The position numbers were made by a program, and so were the translations under genes. Below are positions 1 through 9,760 of a DNA stretch of 64,000 bases, one piece after another (the stretch's first letter is position 1; each line of letters starts with the position of its first letter). Where the stretch lies: assembly GCA_964007475.1 (NCBI GenBank), contig CAXFZM010000356.1, forward strand, positions 89,567 through 153,566, read 5' to 3'. The notes beneath the pieces are model-generated. The model ran no database searches. It worked only from the letters and a program-made list of their open reading frames with translations, and was not told where the DNA came from. The stretch is from Hybos culiciformis (taxonomy: Eukaryota; Arthropoda; Insecta; Diptera; Hybotidae).

Positions 1-785
1 CTTAGTATGTGCTCAAAATATTGCATTTATATTATAAATATATAGAATAGTTTCACATAGCTTTCTCGAATTTGCTCGAGCTCTATCATTTGAAACCAAG
101 ACCGCTTAAATCAGCTCGGTATTAAGCTGCGAACCAAAAGCCCCAAATATGACTTTGAATGCCTCTAACTCGGGAACCAAAGTGAGTTACAGGAAACTAA
201 AAATGGGATCTGACATAGTTTGTAGTATATTTTCGATTAGGCCGGAAGGAAAAACGATTAGGTCATCAGGAAAAACATTAGAAATGTACTAGAACGATTT
301 TACGTAAAACCTATGTGAAACCGGTCTCTAATAAATCGTCCAAAAATATATGGCAAATGAATTGCGACAAGATTTGCTAGTCGAAAATTATAATTTTTAT
401 TGTTTTTTCCAGGGGAAAGTAAATAACAAAAAATAATTTTTTTATAGAATATGAATTTCTAAAATTTTTATGACAAATATTGCTATAATTATATGAGCAG
501 AGATATTAAAAAGTAAAACTATTAGCTATTTGTAATTGCTATTGGCAAATATCAAATTTTGATAACGTCATTCGATTTGAACTATATACATGGCCAAAAA
601 TATAGCTGCCATAGATATCTGAATTTTATAAATCCAAATAATTTTCGAGTAGAAAATTTTTTACAATTCATTTGCTATATGTATATTTTTGAACTAGATA
701 GTATGTATTAAATAATAAATGCAATATTTTGAGCACAAACCATCAGAAAATATTGCAGAAAATACCTAGCAAAGGTTATACAGGA
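1..785. repeat. Palindromic repeat, family A, copy 1 (cut by window start)
   Basis: The motif GTGCTCAAAATATTGCATTT near the left edge is repeated in inverted orientation around 715-740, so most of this stretch is one fold-back element whose left tip lies outside the window. Internal sequence (AGCAAATTTTGC-type motifs, a TATAGCTGCC centre) recurs at about 1.85, 13.9-15.8 and 31.3 kb. There is no coding capacity. The exact right end is uncertain. Confidence 0.6.
50..321. repeat. Possible inverted-repeat insertion inside family A copy 1
   Basis: GTTTCACATAG at 50-60 is matched by its exact reverse complement at 311-321. The sequence between is less AT-rich than the surroundings and is absent from the other family A copies, which suggests a nested insertion. 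No target-site duplication is visible, so this is tentative. Confidence 0.3.
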
Positions 786-1844
786 ATTATAACTGTGGCA
801 CAGCTAACTGTTTCTTCAGTCTATGATACGCAAAAACTTCAACAGTTCAAGAAGAAAAAATTACAAAAACTCCATCCCCAAAATTCTAAAATTAAGACCG
901 AATAAGCCATAGCAAAATAAGAATATCAGCAGGACATGACTAGACTATAATTTTCGAAGATAACCGACCTAATTCGAACAATGTATTTGAAATATTACAA
1001 AATCGCAAAACAAAAAGAAGATTAACATAATTTGTTCAAATTACAGGTTTAAAAAAAAAATATATAAACCCATTGACAGCTAATTATAATAAATATTAAT
1101 AAATAAAATACCAGAAAAATACTACACACATTTCACATTTCATAATAAATATAATATTGAATTAAAATATTTTTCTGAAAAACAAAAATATTTATTTTTA
1201 ATTTTAATAAATGAATTTATAAATAAAAAAAATTTTTTTTTTTAATTATTCTTGTTATTTTTAAGATGATTAGTTAGTTAATAATGATTATTTTTGTTTA
1301 TGAAATTAGTAATTTAAAAAAATATTATGTAGAAAAACGAAACCTATTATTAAAATTATTTCAAATAAAGCTTTCGGCCAAATATTTTTTTTAATTTAAT
1401 TAAATATATAATTTAAATACTTAGTTTAAATTCAAATTATGACTGATAGCGATGATGACATTAATTTATAAAATGACAACTTTAGTTTTTGTTTACATTT
1501 TTATGCTGCAAATGAACATCTGAATAGGTAAGTTTATATACAGGGTTGTTCAGGAGCCTGCCATCCTGCGGGGAAGACAACTTAATTTAAAAAGTCGTTG
1601 TATTTTTCTACAGATAACTGCGGCAGATACATTTTGTGCAGAACTGAAAAAAAAATTAATACATACTTTGGTTTTGAGTATTGATTTGGTTTGATTATTG
1701 ATTATTTGTTATATCCAATTATTTTCTAACCAATTAAATACAATTTCGTTCTAAAAATGGTATTGATTAATTTTTCAAATACAATTTCTTTGTATTTGAA
1801 AATCGAAAGTATTTGAAATTTTACCTAGATTTCCTGTACAATTT
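786..1844. other. AT-rich stretch, no gene seen
   Basis: Long A/T runs with stops in all frames. A short GC-richer piece at about 1540-1580 (CAGGGTTGTTCAGGAGCC) looks like a transposon end, but no partner was found. Confidence 0.5.
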
Positions 1845-2180
1845 TTGCTATGTATACACAGTTCAAATCGAACTATTGGATGATGTTATCAAAATTTGCT
1901 ATTTTTGTCGTAGCAAGGAAATGTACCTAATAGTTTTACTTTTTAATACGTCGTTCATATGATTATAGCAGGGTTGCCAACTTTTGGCCGGGGAGAAACT
2001 GGAGAGTTGAAAAAAAAAAAAAAAATTAGGTAGAAAAATAGAAAAAATAAGAAATTATTGGCTATTATGTTTCCAATAATTAATACAAGAGTTCAGCACG
2101 TACTACCAGAAAATATATTGCAGTTTTAGTTATAGCTTTATATCTGGTTCTTGTAGCTAATTTATCAACAAGTTTTTTTT
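1845..2180. repeat. Family A repeat, partial copy 2
   Basis: The sequence around 1850-1975 (GCTATGTATACACAGTTCAAATCGAAC, then GTTTTACTTTTTAATACGTC-like text) and 2105-2180 (CAGAAAATATATTGCAGTTT) matches the right half of copies at 15.4-15.8 and 31.3-31.7 kb. About 130 bp starting CAGGGTTGCCAACTTTTGGC at roughly 1978 interrupts it and has no counterpart in the other copies. Confidence 0.5.
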
Positions 2181-2518
2181 CAGTGTATTTGTATTATTTA
2201 TTAACTATGTAATAAAAACTATCCAAATGAAACAATGTGACCAAAAAAATATTTTTAATTTGTTACATTTATTCAATATTAATTTATTTAAAATAATATT
2301 TTTTAATTGTTATTATATTAATATGTTGTGGTGAATTAGGATAATACCTTTACATATTGAAAATGAGAAAAGGATTGATTATACTTTTAAGCCGACGGCA
2401 ATTAAAATTATAAATTGTAGCAGGAAAAACAAAATTGGGTTAAAATAAAATTACATATTAATGTAATAATGTAAATAAAATATGTATTCTATGTATATAT
2501 ATTTAATCGTGTCGCGTC
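2181..2518. other. AT-rich stretch, nothing recognised
   Basis: Low-complexity A/T sequence with no open reading frame of note and no terminal repeats. Confidence 0.5.
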
Positions 2519-2744
2519 AATTCACCGAAAACACAATTCACCGAAATCACAATTCACCGAAAACACAATTCACCGAAAACACAATTCACCGAAAATAGTA
2601 TTAAACACAATTCACCGAAAACATAATTCACCGAAAACACAATTCACCGAAAACACAATTCACCGAAAATAGTATTGAACACAATTCACCGAAAACACAA
2701 TTCACCGAAAACACAATTCACCGTAAACACAATTCACCGAAAAA
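2519..2744. repeat. Minisatellite of a 16-bp unit (AATTCACCGAAAACAC)
   Basis: About thirteen tandem copies of a 16-bp unit. Twice, every fourth or so unit is lengthened by a TAGTATTRAA insert, giving a higher-order period of about 74 bp. The array ends abruptly in a G-rich tract (GAGAGGGGGTGGGGGG). The small open frame that starts inside it is a by-product of the repeat. Confidence 0.9.
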
Positions 2745-4267
2745 CGAGAGGGGGTGGGGGGCGTCAGCCGCAAATCCCACTCGCCAACCACCAGTCAATT
2801 AATTCTACTGTATTTTTTCGGGCGAGTAGAAGCTTATTTACCGTTCCCTGTTCATATTGCAAATACACTAGCTACTACAAATTAGCTTACTTTATAGTTC
2901 GAACAGTTTTTGTTGAGTTGGTCAGCCACACTTATTTCAGGCTATTGACTAAATTACTGAGCCACATTCGAAAAAAACTTTAGATAAAAAATAGAATGTA
3001 AGTGAATAATATTACAATCACTACAATTGAATTGTATAGCAAACAGGGGCGGATCTGGTCCAAGTTCTGTTGTGGTGATTTTATCAAATAAAAATAAATA
3101 GAAAAAAATTATTATAACAAAATACTGATAAAATTACGCCATAATTTTTTTGAACCTAATTAAAGTAAAAAAATTAAAAAGGCGGCATTCGGTACAAAGG
3201 CAAGTCAAGTCGTCTGCGATTTTAGCTATGATATTTGTTTTTTTTTTGTGTTGCAAACAACAAAAACAAAAAATTAAAATTTATAAGTAAATTAACGATA
3301 TCTGTTAATTTTTTTAAAATTTAAATAATGAGTCGACGCCGTCGCATTTTATATGGTTTGATGAAAAATTAAATTTTATTTGATTTTATAAAATATTAAT
3401 AAAATATTTAGAAAATATTAATTTTTTATTATTAACTAATTAATATTTTATATTTCAAATAAAATTTAGATATACTAATTTCAATGTAAATAAATATAAA
3501 TCTTGTATAATTTTGTCATAATGAAGGCGCTATTCGGTACCAAGTCAAGTCATTAATTAAAATGAAAATTACTCATACGCAAAGGAATTACGTTCCAATC
3601 GGTTGTATTTTTTTTTTTCTTGTGTTTTTTTTTTTATATTTTTTTTTTCATATTGTGTTTTACCACAAAACAAAAAAAAGGCCATACTAAAATTATGGAA
3701 TAATCATGTAAACCAGATATTAAATTATATTTCTTATCATTTGATGATACCCTTTTTTGTTATGCAAAAAAAACAAACTCAGCTTATAACAGCACCTCCA
3801 CTTCAAGCTACAATAGCATAAAACAGCATAAAGCAACAAATAATAAAATAGCAAGTATTTTAAATTTATATTGCATATTAAGTACTGTATCTGTATGTAC
3901 AAACTGATTATGCTTAATCAAAACAAATGCATACAATATGCATAAATAAAAAAAAAAAACTGAAATAAGTCAATCAATAAAATATGTTTTTTAAATATTG
4001 TTATAAAATAACAAAACAAATATAAAGCAAAAAGAAAATCTAGAAATGGTAATTAATTATATGTAGAAGAATTTTATAAAGAAAAAAAGTTAATATTAAT
4101 TCAAAAAAAATGATATCAATTTATGATGAAGTAAAAGCACCCAAATTGATACAATTTAGTTTAGATTAAAATTGTCGTAGGTATATTTAAGCTTTTTTTT
4201 TATGTCAATAAAGTTTAGGTTTATATAATAAAAAAAATGCTTTTAACTTAATTTATTATTTCCACAG
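2745..4267. other. Non-coding, AT-rich, with two short dispersed repeats
   Basis: The piece at about 2762-2800 (GCCGCAAATCCCACTCGCCA) recurs in inverted orientation at about 36.31-36.35 kb. A motif GGCGNNATTCGGTAC followed by CAAGTCAAGTC occurs at about 3182 and 3526. A hAT-like tip, CAGGGGCGGATCTGG, sits at 3044 without a partner. No gene is seen. Confidence 0.4.
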
Positions 4268-4354
4268 GTCCTATTAGATATAAGAAATGCTAATGTAGGT
4301 CCAGCTGTAGATGGCCATAGCCATGAGCTGAAGAATGACGTCATAGTCATTTAG
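4268..4354 (+). CDS. Possible terminal exon, 28 codons, unrecognised
   Basis: A good splice acceptor (pyrimidine-rich run ending TTTCCACAG at 4267) is followed by 28 sense codons and a TAG stop. The reading contains VGPAVDGHSHELKNDV. I do not recognise it. It might be the last exon of a host gene lying upstream, a transposon remnant, or chance; the stretch is short and nothing upstream in this window joins to it convincingly. Confidence 0.2.
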   Translation, partial: VLLDIRNANVGPAVDGHSHELKNDVIVI

Positions 4355-4590
4355 ATTTTAAGTTTTTTTTTACTTTGAATTGGGGCTTCTCGAATATCAT
4401 TTTATTGAGAACTTCTTTTCACCTTCTTCAACCAAAAAGACATCCTATAAATATTGTTATGAACCCTCTGGTGTTCACTGTCCTTACCCACCCACCGACG
4501 AGCTTAGACCCAGCCTTTGAACAGGATGTCCCTAGACAGTCGACTCAACAACAGATTCATAGTTGAAAGTAGAGCACTTTCTCTTGCCTC
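4355..4590. other. GC-richer unique-looking stretch, no gene assigned
   Basis: Compositionally distinct from the flanks (CCACCCACCGACGAGC, CAGTCGACTCAAC). It carries a short open frame on the plus strand with no recognisable motif. It could be an LTR or LINE fragment. Confidence 0.3.
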
Positions 4591-4769
4591 TACACGCAGA
4601 GAAATGCCTTTTCATTCAATATGATTATATCAGTCATAGACTCCTAATCATAACGAAAAAATAGCCCTATGATTAAAAATCTTCGCGCAAGATGAATAAT
4701 CTTTGCATATAATTACTACGTTATACATCGTGATTATCTTATGATTTACCTGAAATCATAAGTTATGAT

Positions 4770-5229
4770 CATACATCGCAATCCTCACTCATTTCTCATA
4801 AAAACTCATTTGTTTTAACTTTTGAGTGAGGAATGAGGAACCAAATGAAATGAGTGAGGAAATGAGGCAGTCCTCAAAAGTTTATTTTGTTTATGTTTTT
4901 GTAATAAAATGAAAAGAACAAAATAAAAAGAAAACAAGAAAAAAAATACTGGGTTTGATTATAAAAATAAAGCGCGTCGGTGATCCGGCTGGCTGATTGA
5001 TTTACATATTTCAATGCAAAATACATAAGCGATAGCGCCGACAAAAAAAAATCTCGTAATGCAAGCTAACTTTTATCAACATAACCCAGAATATTAATAG
5101 ACCTAATTAGTCCTCATTTCTTACTCACTCACTCAGAAATATTTGAGGAAATGAGGCAAAAATGAGGTAGAAATGATTACCTCAATTGAAGTAAAAAAGT
5201 GAGTAACAAATGAGAAATTGCGATGTATG
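4770..5229. mobile_element. Nested hAT-like MITE, 460 bp, TSD GTTATGAT
   Basis: Terminal inverted repeat CATACATCGCAAT at both ends and an exact 8-bp duplication GTTATGAT at 4762-4769 and 5230-5237. The interior holds many copies of the motif TGAGTGAGGAAATGAGG and its complement. Non-coding. The 8-bp TSD and CA start suggest the hAT superfamily. Confidence 0.8.
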
Positions 5230-5417
5230 GTTATGATGCTTAATCATGCTAGTCATAAGTTATGATTAATACAAAAACATTTTTTTTTCACTTTTTATTT
5301 TATTTTCGGTGATTAAAATTCAGATTATTTACTTTAATTACTAAAATAATAGTACATAGTTGAAATTTTCTGTAATGTCGCTAAAAAAAAATAAAAAACC
5401 AAAATTTTTTTGCTTTC

Positions 5418-5475
5418 TTCGGGATTCGAACCTGCGTCCTTAACATTACAAATAGCCAATACACCACACAGAAAA
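5418..5475 (-). repeat. tRNA-like (Pol III B-box) segment, minus strand
   Basis: Read on the minus strand, GGTTCGAATCCC is a perfect tRNA T-arm / B-box, preceded by a diverged A-box region. It is alignable, in inverted orientation, with the plus-strand segment at 5525-5592. It does not fold as a full tRNA, so I call it a tRNA-derived module and not a tRNA gene. Confidence 0.45.
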
Positions 5476-5524
5476 TGTGTATACCAAATTTATATTTTCT
5501 ATTTTATGTACATTTTAAATTTCA

Positions 5525-5592
5525 ATACCGTAGCTGAGTGGTAGTGTTGGCGGATTGCAATGCTAAAGACCCAGGTTCGAATCCGGAAGAAG
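5525..5592 (+). repeat. tRNA-like segment with A box and B box
   Basis: TAGCTGAGTGG at 5531-5541 matches a tRNA A box and GGTTCGAATCC at 5574-5584 a B box, with tRNA-like spacing. Acceptor-stem pairing is not evident and the AT-rich flanks continue the host element, so a functional tRNA is unlikely. It resembles the head of a tRNA-derived SINE. Confidence 0.5.
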
Positions 5593-6082
5593 ACATAAGA
5601 AATAAAATTGTAAATTTAATAAAAATATAATAAATAAAATTTAATAAATAAAAAAAATATTAAAATAAAATAAAAAAAAATTAAATAAATGAAAATTAAA
5701 TAAAAAAAAATTAAATAAAAAAATTTATAAAAAAAACTTAAATTTTATTTTCTTATGTAAAATAGCAGCCATTACTCGCTTTTAAGACGTAAGAAATGAA
5801 ATCGATATTATTGGGTTGCAGGATTTATGATTTTGCAGTCATAGTGATTGTTTTTACCCTTAGTCATTGTTTATGATTAATATTTACGGTTTATGATTAG
5901 TTATTAAGAGCTGAGTTCTCTGACTGCTTTACGCATATGTACAATCGTCATAATCATAATATCTGATTGGATTTCTCTCCGTGTACATTCACCAATTTCT
6001 CTTTTATCATAAGATATGATAAAATTCTTCATGAGTTCATCTTGAACTCAGAATTTTTGTATTTATATACACCTCCCGTTTT

Positions 6083-6402
6083 ACATCATAAAAATTATCA
6101 TAACAGTTCCTGGAGTCGGTAATAGTAGATTACAATACATGTTAAGAAAATTTGTTATTCTTGCGAGTTTTGTATACACACAAACACATAGACACGAGTC
6201 ATGTTTATATCACGAGACCGAAGGTCGAGTGATATAATATTGACATCATAAAAATTATCATAACAGTTCCTGGAGTCGGTAATAGTAGATTACAATACAT
6301 GTTAAGAAAATTTGTTATTCTTGCGAGATTTGTATACACACAAACACATAGACACGAGTCATGTTTATATCACGAGACCGAAGGTCGAGTGATATAATAT
6401 TG
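6083..6402. repeat. 160-bp direct tandem duplication
   Basis: The block 6083-6242 is repeated almost base for base at 6243-6402; one difference noted is GCGAGTTTTG versus GCGAGATTTG. Each block contains the small stem TATATCACGAGACCGAAGG with its complementary half. Confidence 0.9.
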
Positions 6403-6478
6403 ACGAGTGTCTATGTGTTTGTGTGTAACAAAACGAGCTGTATAACAAATTTGATTAACATGTATTGTATACTGCTTT
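6120..6478. mobile_element. Fold-back element (long inverted repeat)
   Basis: The left arm (TAATAGTAGATTACAATACA through CACAAACACATAGACACGAG) pairs with the right arm at about 6403-6478 (GAGTGTCTATGTGTTTGTGT through AACATGTATTGTATACTGC). The centre is the palindromic ATCACGAGACC/GGTCGAGTGAT. The left arm and centre were tandemly duplicated (160-bp unit). No TSD was found. Confidence 0.6.
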
Positions 6479-7768
6479 AATGTGCATGTGAGAGGGAGTT
6501 GAAAACAATACATTTATAATGAAAAAAATAAACAAAAAAGTTCAAAATGAAGCAAGGAAATAAAATTTAATTAATACGGAAGTTTATTTATTTATCGAAA
6601 TGATTTCAAACCGGAAGATTCCTAAAATATTAAAAAGAAAATTAGTAATTTTTCCAAAAAAAAATTATTCATTTTCTTTTTTGCAAAAAAAAAAAATTCG
6701 CATAATTTTTTTGTAGAAGTGTTACTAATTTTTTTTTTTATTATTTCAGGAACGAATGGTCTACTTAAATTTAATTTAATTTTATTCTTAATTATTAAAA
6801 AAAAATACTAATAATTTTATAATTATTTTTTTTTATAATTAAAAATAAAATAATTATATTTTACCCTTGTTGCTGCCTTTTTCCTCGTTTGTATAAAAAA
6901 AAAAAAATACTTACTTCATATTTGAGAATTGACATCAAACTTTCTTTTTCTTTTTTTTAATTAATTTAATTATTTATTTTTCAATTCAGATTTTTTTTTA
7001 TTTAAAATAAATGTAAATAAATGGGTTCTCAAAACAGTCAATACTTTCAAGGTTACCATTGATCTATATTTACTTAAGGTTACCATTGTTCTATTTTGTT
7101 TTTGTTTCTTTCGATGATTAGCGTATTTTTCCTGCATGCGATTTTGTTCTTTAAATGTATTCGTGTATCTTTATACAAAATTCAAAATCGCAGCAAAATA
7201 CGCATGCTGATTTTGAATAATTTTTCAGCATGTGTATTTTTGACATTTCTCACAAATTTTTTTTTTTTTTTATTAATTTGACATTTAAATCAAGTAAAAT
7301 GGTACAATTTGGAAAAATGTATAAAAATCGCATGCTGTAAATCTAACCCAGTGGCATATTGACAACCCAAATACTAATAAATGAAACAGAAAAAATACAA
7401 TACATTCATAAATACGCGCGATTCTAAATCGCTAATGTAGACAGCCCGTTAGATTTTTTTTCGAAGCCGTTCTTTTTCTCTAAAACAGGTATTTTTGAGC
7501 CGACCAGCCGCAGCAATCGAAGGGCAAAATTCAACTAGTCGCCGTCGGAAAAAAGCGATCGTCGTCGCTGTCTGGTTGCAATCTATACTGCATTGCAAAA
7601 AAGTAAACAAAGGTTGTTAAACAAAAGTTTATAATGTATTTGTGCAAAAATAATAATAAATCATCAGATAACCGTTAAATCAAATTTAATTACGAGATTT
7701 TAATTGTCATTGGTATTGGTGCAGTACAGTAAGTTTTGAATTTAAATTTATTATCAAGCTGTACTACA
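6479..7768. other. Non-coding flank upstream of the Crypton gene, with dispersed repeat pieces
   Basis: About 6480-6600 shares GTTCAAAATGAAG and AATACGGAAGT motifs with 17.98-18.05 kb. A C+G-richer block at about 7500-7570 (CTAGTCGCCGTCG) recurs at 28.38-28.46 kb. GGTTGCAATCTATAC at about 7580 recurs at 17.95 kb. These shared pieces suggest that the transposon carrying the recombinase gene begins near 7.58 kb or earlier. No promoter could be defined. Confidence 0.4.
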
Positions 7769-9173
7769 ATGGAATCGGATGGTGAATTTGAACCAGAAAG
7801 TATTATTCAAGCTGTAATAATATCATCCCAGAAACATCCAATATAAGATACAAAAAGGCTTATGACGAATTTTTAAAATGGAAAACATTTAATTGTGCTA
7901 AATCGGATTCAGAAGACGTTTTACTGGCGTATTTTTTTGAATTATCTAAAAAGTGGAAACCGACGAGCATTTGGGCGAATTATTCCATGGGCGAATTATT
8001 CCATGGGCGAATTATTCAATGGTAAAAACGATGATGAAATTGCATGACAAAATTGATATCAGCAGCTATCATAAATTGACTGCTTTCTTGAAAAACAACG
8101 CTGTTGGATACATGCCTGTTAAGGCAACAGTTTTTTCTGAAGCAGAAATTCATAAATTGATTTCGGACGCGGCAGATTTTGAATGGTTAGATGTGAAGGT
8201 GAGTACAAATTCTCTTAATCTACGAATGTAAATGTAGTTATTTCAACATGGCATCCATGTTGTACATATTTAGGTTTGTTGTCTTAATTTTTTTTTGTTC
8301 ATTACAGGTTGTTTGCATTTTCGGCATCTGTGGGGCATTGCGAACGGACGAAATATCTAGAATTGTTGTTGCAGACGTTAAAAACCTTGGTAACTATTTG
8401 CTGGTGCATATTTCACAAACAAAAACAAAAGTGCCACGATCTTTCGCGATTACTGGAAAATTATTCGATGTGGTCCAAAAATATGCTGGTTTACGAGTTC
8501 CAAGACCGGTTGATCGACGTTTTTTTGTTAACTACAGAGCTGGAAAATGCACAATTCAGCCAATCGGGAAAAATAAGTTCAGCAAAATGCCACAGAGAAT
8601 TGCTACATACTTGAAGTTAGCGGATTCGCAGAAATACACAGGTGAGTTTCAATTATGCTGGATATGTATATGTTAGCAATTACATGTTTTTGATTTGTAG
8701 GTCACTCGTTCAGACGAACGTCTGCGTCAACGTTGGCCAATTCAGGGGCCAGTATCGAAAGAATAAAGAAACACGGTGGGTGGCGCTCAAGTAAGGTTGC
8801 CGAGGGATACATTGAAGACTCTATTAACTACAAAAAAACAACCGGCAATTTAATAACATCTACTATAACATTAAACATGATGGGTGCCTCGCAGGGTTCT
8901 ATGCCTCACGTTGCAGACGACATAGCATGTGTTGAAATACCAGACTTTAGCAGTGCTGACAAGACAATAGAAGATACAATAAATCCATTGCGAGCAATGG
9001 ATCCACTTGTAGTTGATAAATTGGAAAATTACAACGACCAATTGCTGAACAAAGAAAAAGATTTCGACACAGGTGCATTAAAATCCGCCCTTGCTATGAA
9101 TCAATTGCAAAATCAAAGCGTCAAAAATGGTTTCAATTTTTCCAATTGCTCGATTAATTTTAATTTTAATTAA
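7769..9173 (+). pseudogene. Crypton-type tyrosine recombinase, spliced, damaged N-terminus
   Basis: Three exons can be read. Exon 1 (7769-8198) starts MESDGEFEPESIIQ and has an N-terminal core-binding-like region. Exon 2 (8308-8641) contains GALRTDEI, the first catalytic arginine. Exon 3 (8701-9173) contains GHSFRRT (HxxR), HGGW and AEGYIED (tyrosine). The introns are 109 and 59 bp with GTGAGT donors and TACAG/TGTAG acceptors, and the frame is kept across both junctions. This is the R..HxxR..H/W..Y signature of tyrosine recombinases, and among insect transposons it points to Cryptons, which excise and insert by strand exchange. Exon 1 is broken twice: about one base is missing near 7815-7825, and a 16-bp triplication at 7973-8020 changes frame. 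Exons 2 and 3 look intact. The tail after the tyrosine is about 100 residues with no recognised domain. Superfamily confidence is high; the Crypton subgroup is inferred. Confidence 0.8.
7973..8020 (+). repeat. 16-bp triplication in the recombinase coding sequence
   Basis: The unit GGGCGAATTATTCCAT occurs three times in tandem (the last copy has TTCAAT). The two extra copies add 32 bp, which moves the reading frame from that of the upstream KWKPTSIWANYSM region into that of the downstream VKTMMKLHDKID region. Confidence 0.9.
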
Positions 9174-9752
9174 ATACATAAGGCTTAATTAAATAAATAA
9201 AGAAAAAAAAAATTAGCCGCGTATTCTTTTATTTGTTCTTTTTTGTTTTTTTTTTTGTTTGCTCAGAGGGAAAATGTACATTAGCTCAGAGGGAAAATAC
9301 AGATTTTAGCATTACAAACTAAGCTTTGTTTGACATTGATATGATGCATGTGAGAGGAATACATTTGCAATTTTTTTTTTTTTTGGTGTTTGTTTGTATT
9401 GAAATATTGTGAGTGTGAGTGATATTATTTTTGTTTATAGTATTACGCAGTTCAAAATGAAGAATGTAAATACAATATAGAGCAATTTAAATACAATTTA
9501 CATCACAGGGAAATGTAAATACAATTTACATTCCTCTATAATTGCATGTGTATTGATGCATGTAATGGACCATTTACCGAGCTAAATTTGCGAATGTAAA
9601 TACAACTTACGACTTAAGACATGCGCATTAAAATAAATTTATGAACAAAAAACACTGTAAATATTTAAAAACAAATAAACCATGAATTTTTGATTTGTTT
9701 TGTACTATGTACATATTGTTTTTGTTATTATTATAATTATTAATATTATAGC
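9174..9752. other. Probable 3' part of the Crypton element, then AT-rich spacer
   Basis: AATAAATAAAG shortly after the stop could serve as a polyadenylation signal. About 9535-9640 (GCATGTGTATTGATGCATG, then ACCATTTACCGAGCTAAA) matches 18.07-18.16 kb, so the element appears to end near 9640. The terminus could not be fixed, as expected for Cryptons, which lack terminal inverted repeats. Confidence 0.4.
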
Positions 9753-9760
9753 ATTAATGT

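Larger units (their letters stand above)
4591..5987. mobile_element. TA-flanked TIR element with tRNA-like modules
   Basis: The ends CACGCAGAGAAAT (from 4593) and, reverse-complemented, CACGGAGAGAAAT (to 5983) are flanked by TA on both sides, the Tc1/mariner-type target duplication. It has no transposase frame, so it is non-autonomous. The interior is rich in TTATGATTA motifs in both orientations and contains a nested 460-bp element (4770-5229) and two tRNA-like segments in opposite orientation (about 5418-5475 and 5525-5592). Confidence 0.65.

Noticed and set aside
2519..2744. CRISPR array
   Set aside because: The repeats are directly adjacent 16-bp units without unique spacers, and the genome is eukaryotic.
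2675..2983. Open frame starting in the minisatellite
   Set aside because: It is a translation of the 16-bp repeat followed by unrelated sequence; no motif and no support for expression.
3044..3060. hAT element starting CAGGGGCGGATCTGG
   Set aside because: No matching end or target duplication was found in the window; at most a truncated tip.
5525..5592. A functional tRNA gene
   Set aside because: A and B boxes are present, but there is no convincing acceptor or anticodon stem pairing and the element context suggests a tRNA-derived module.
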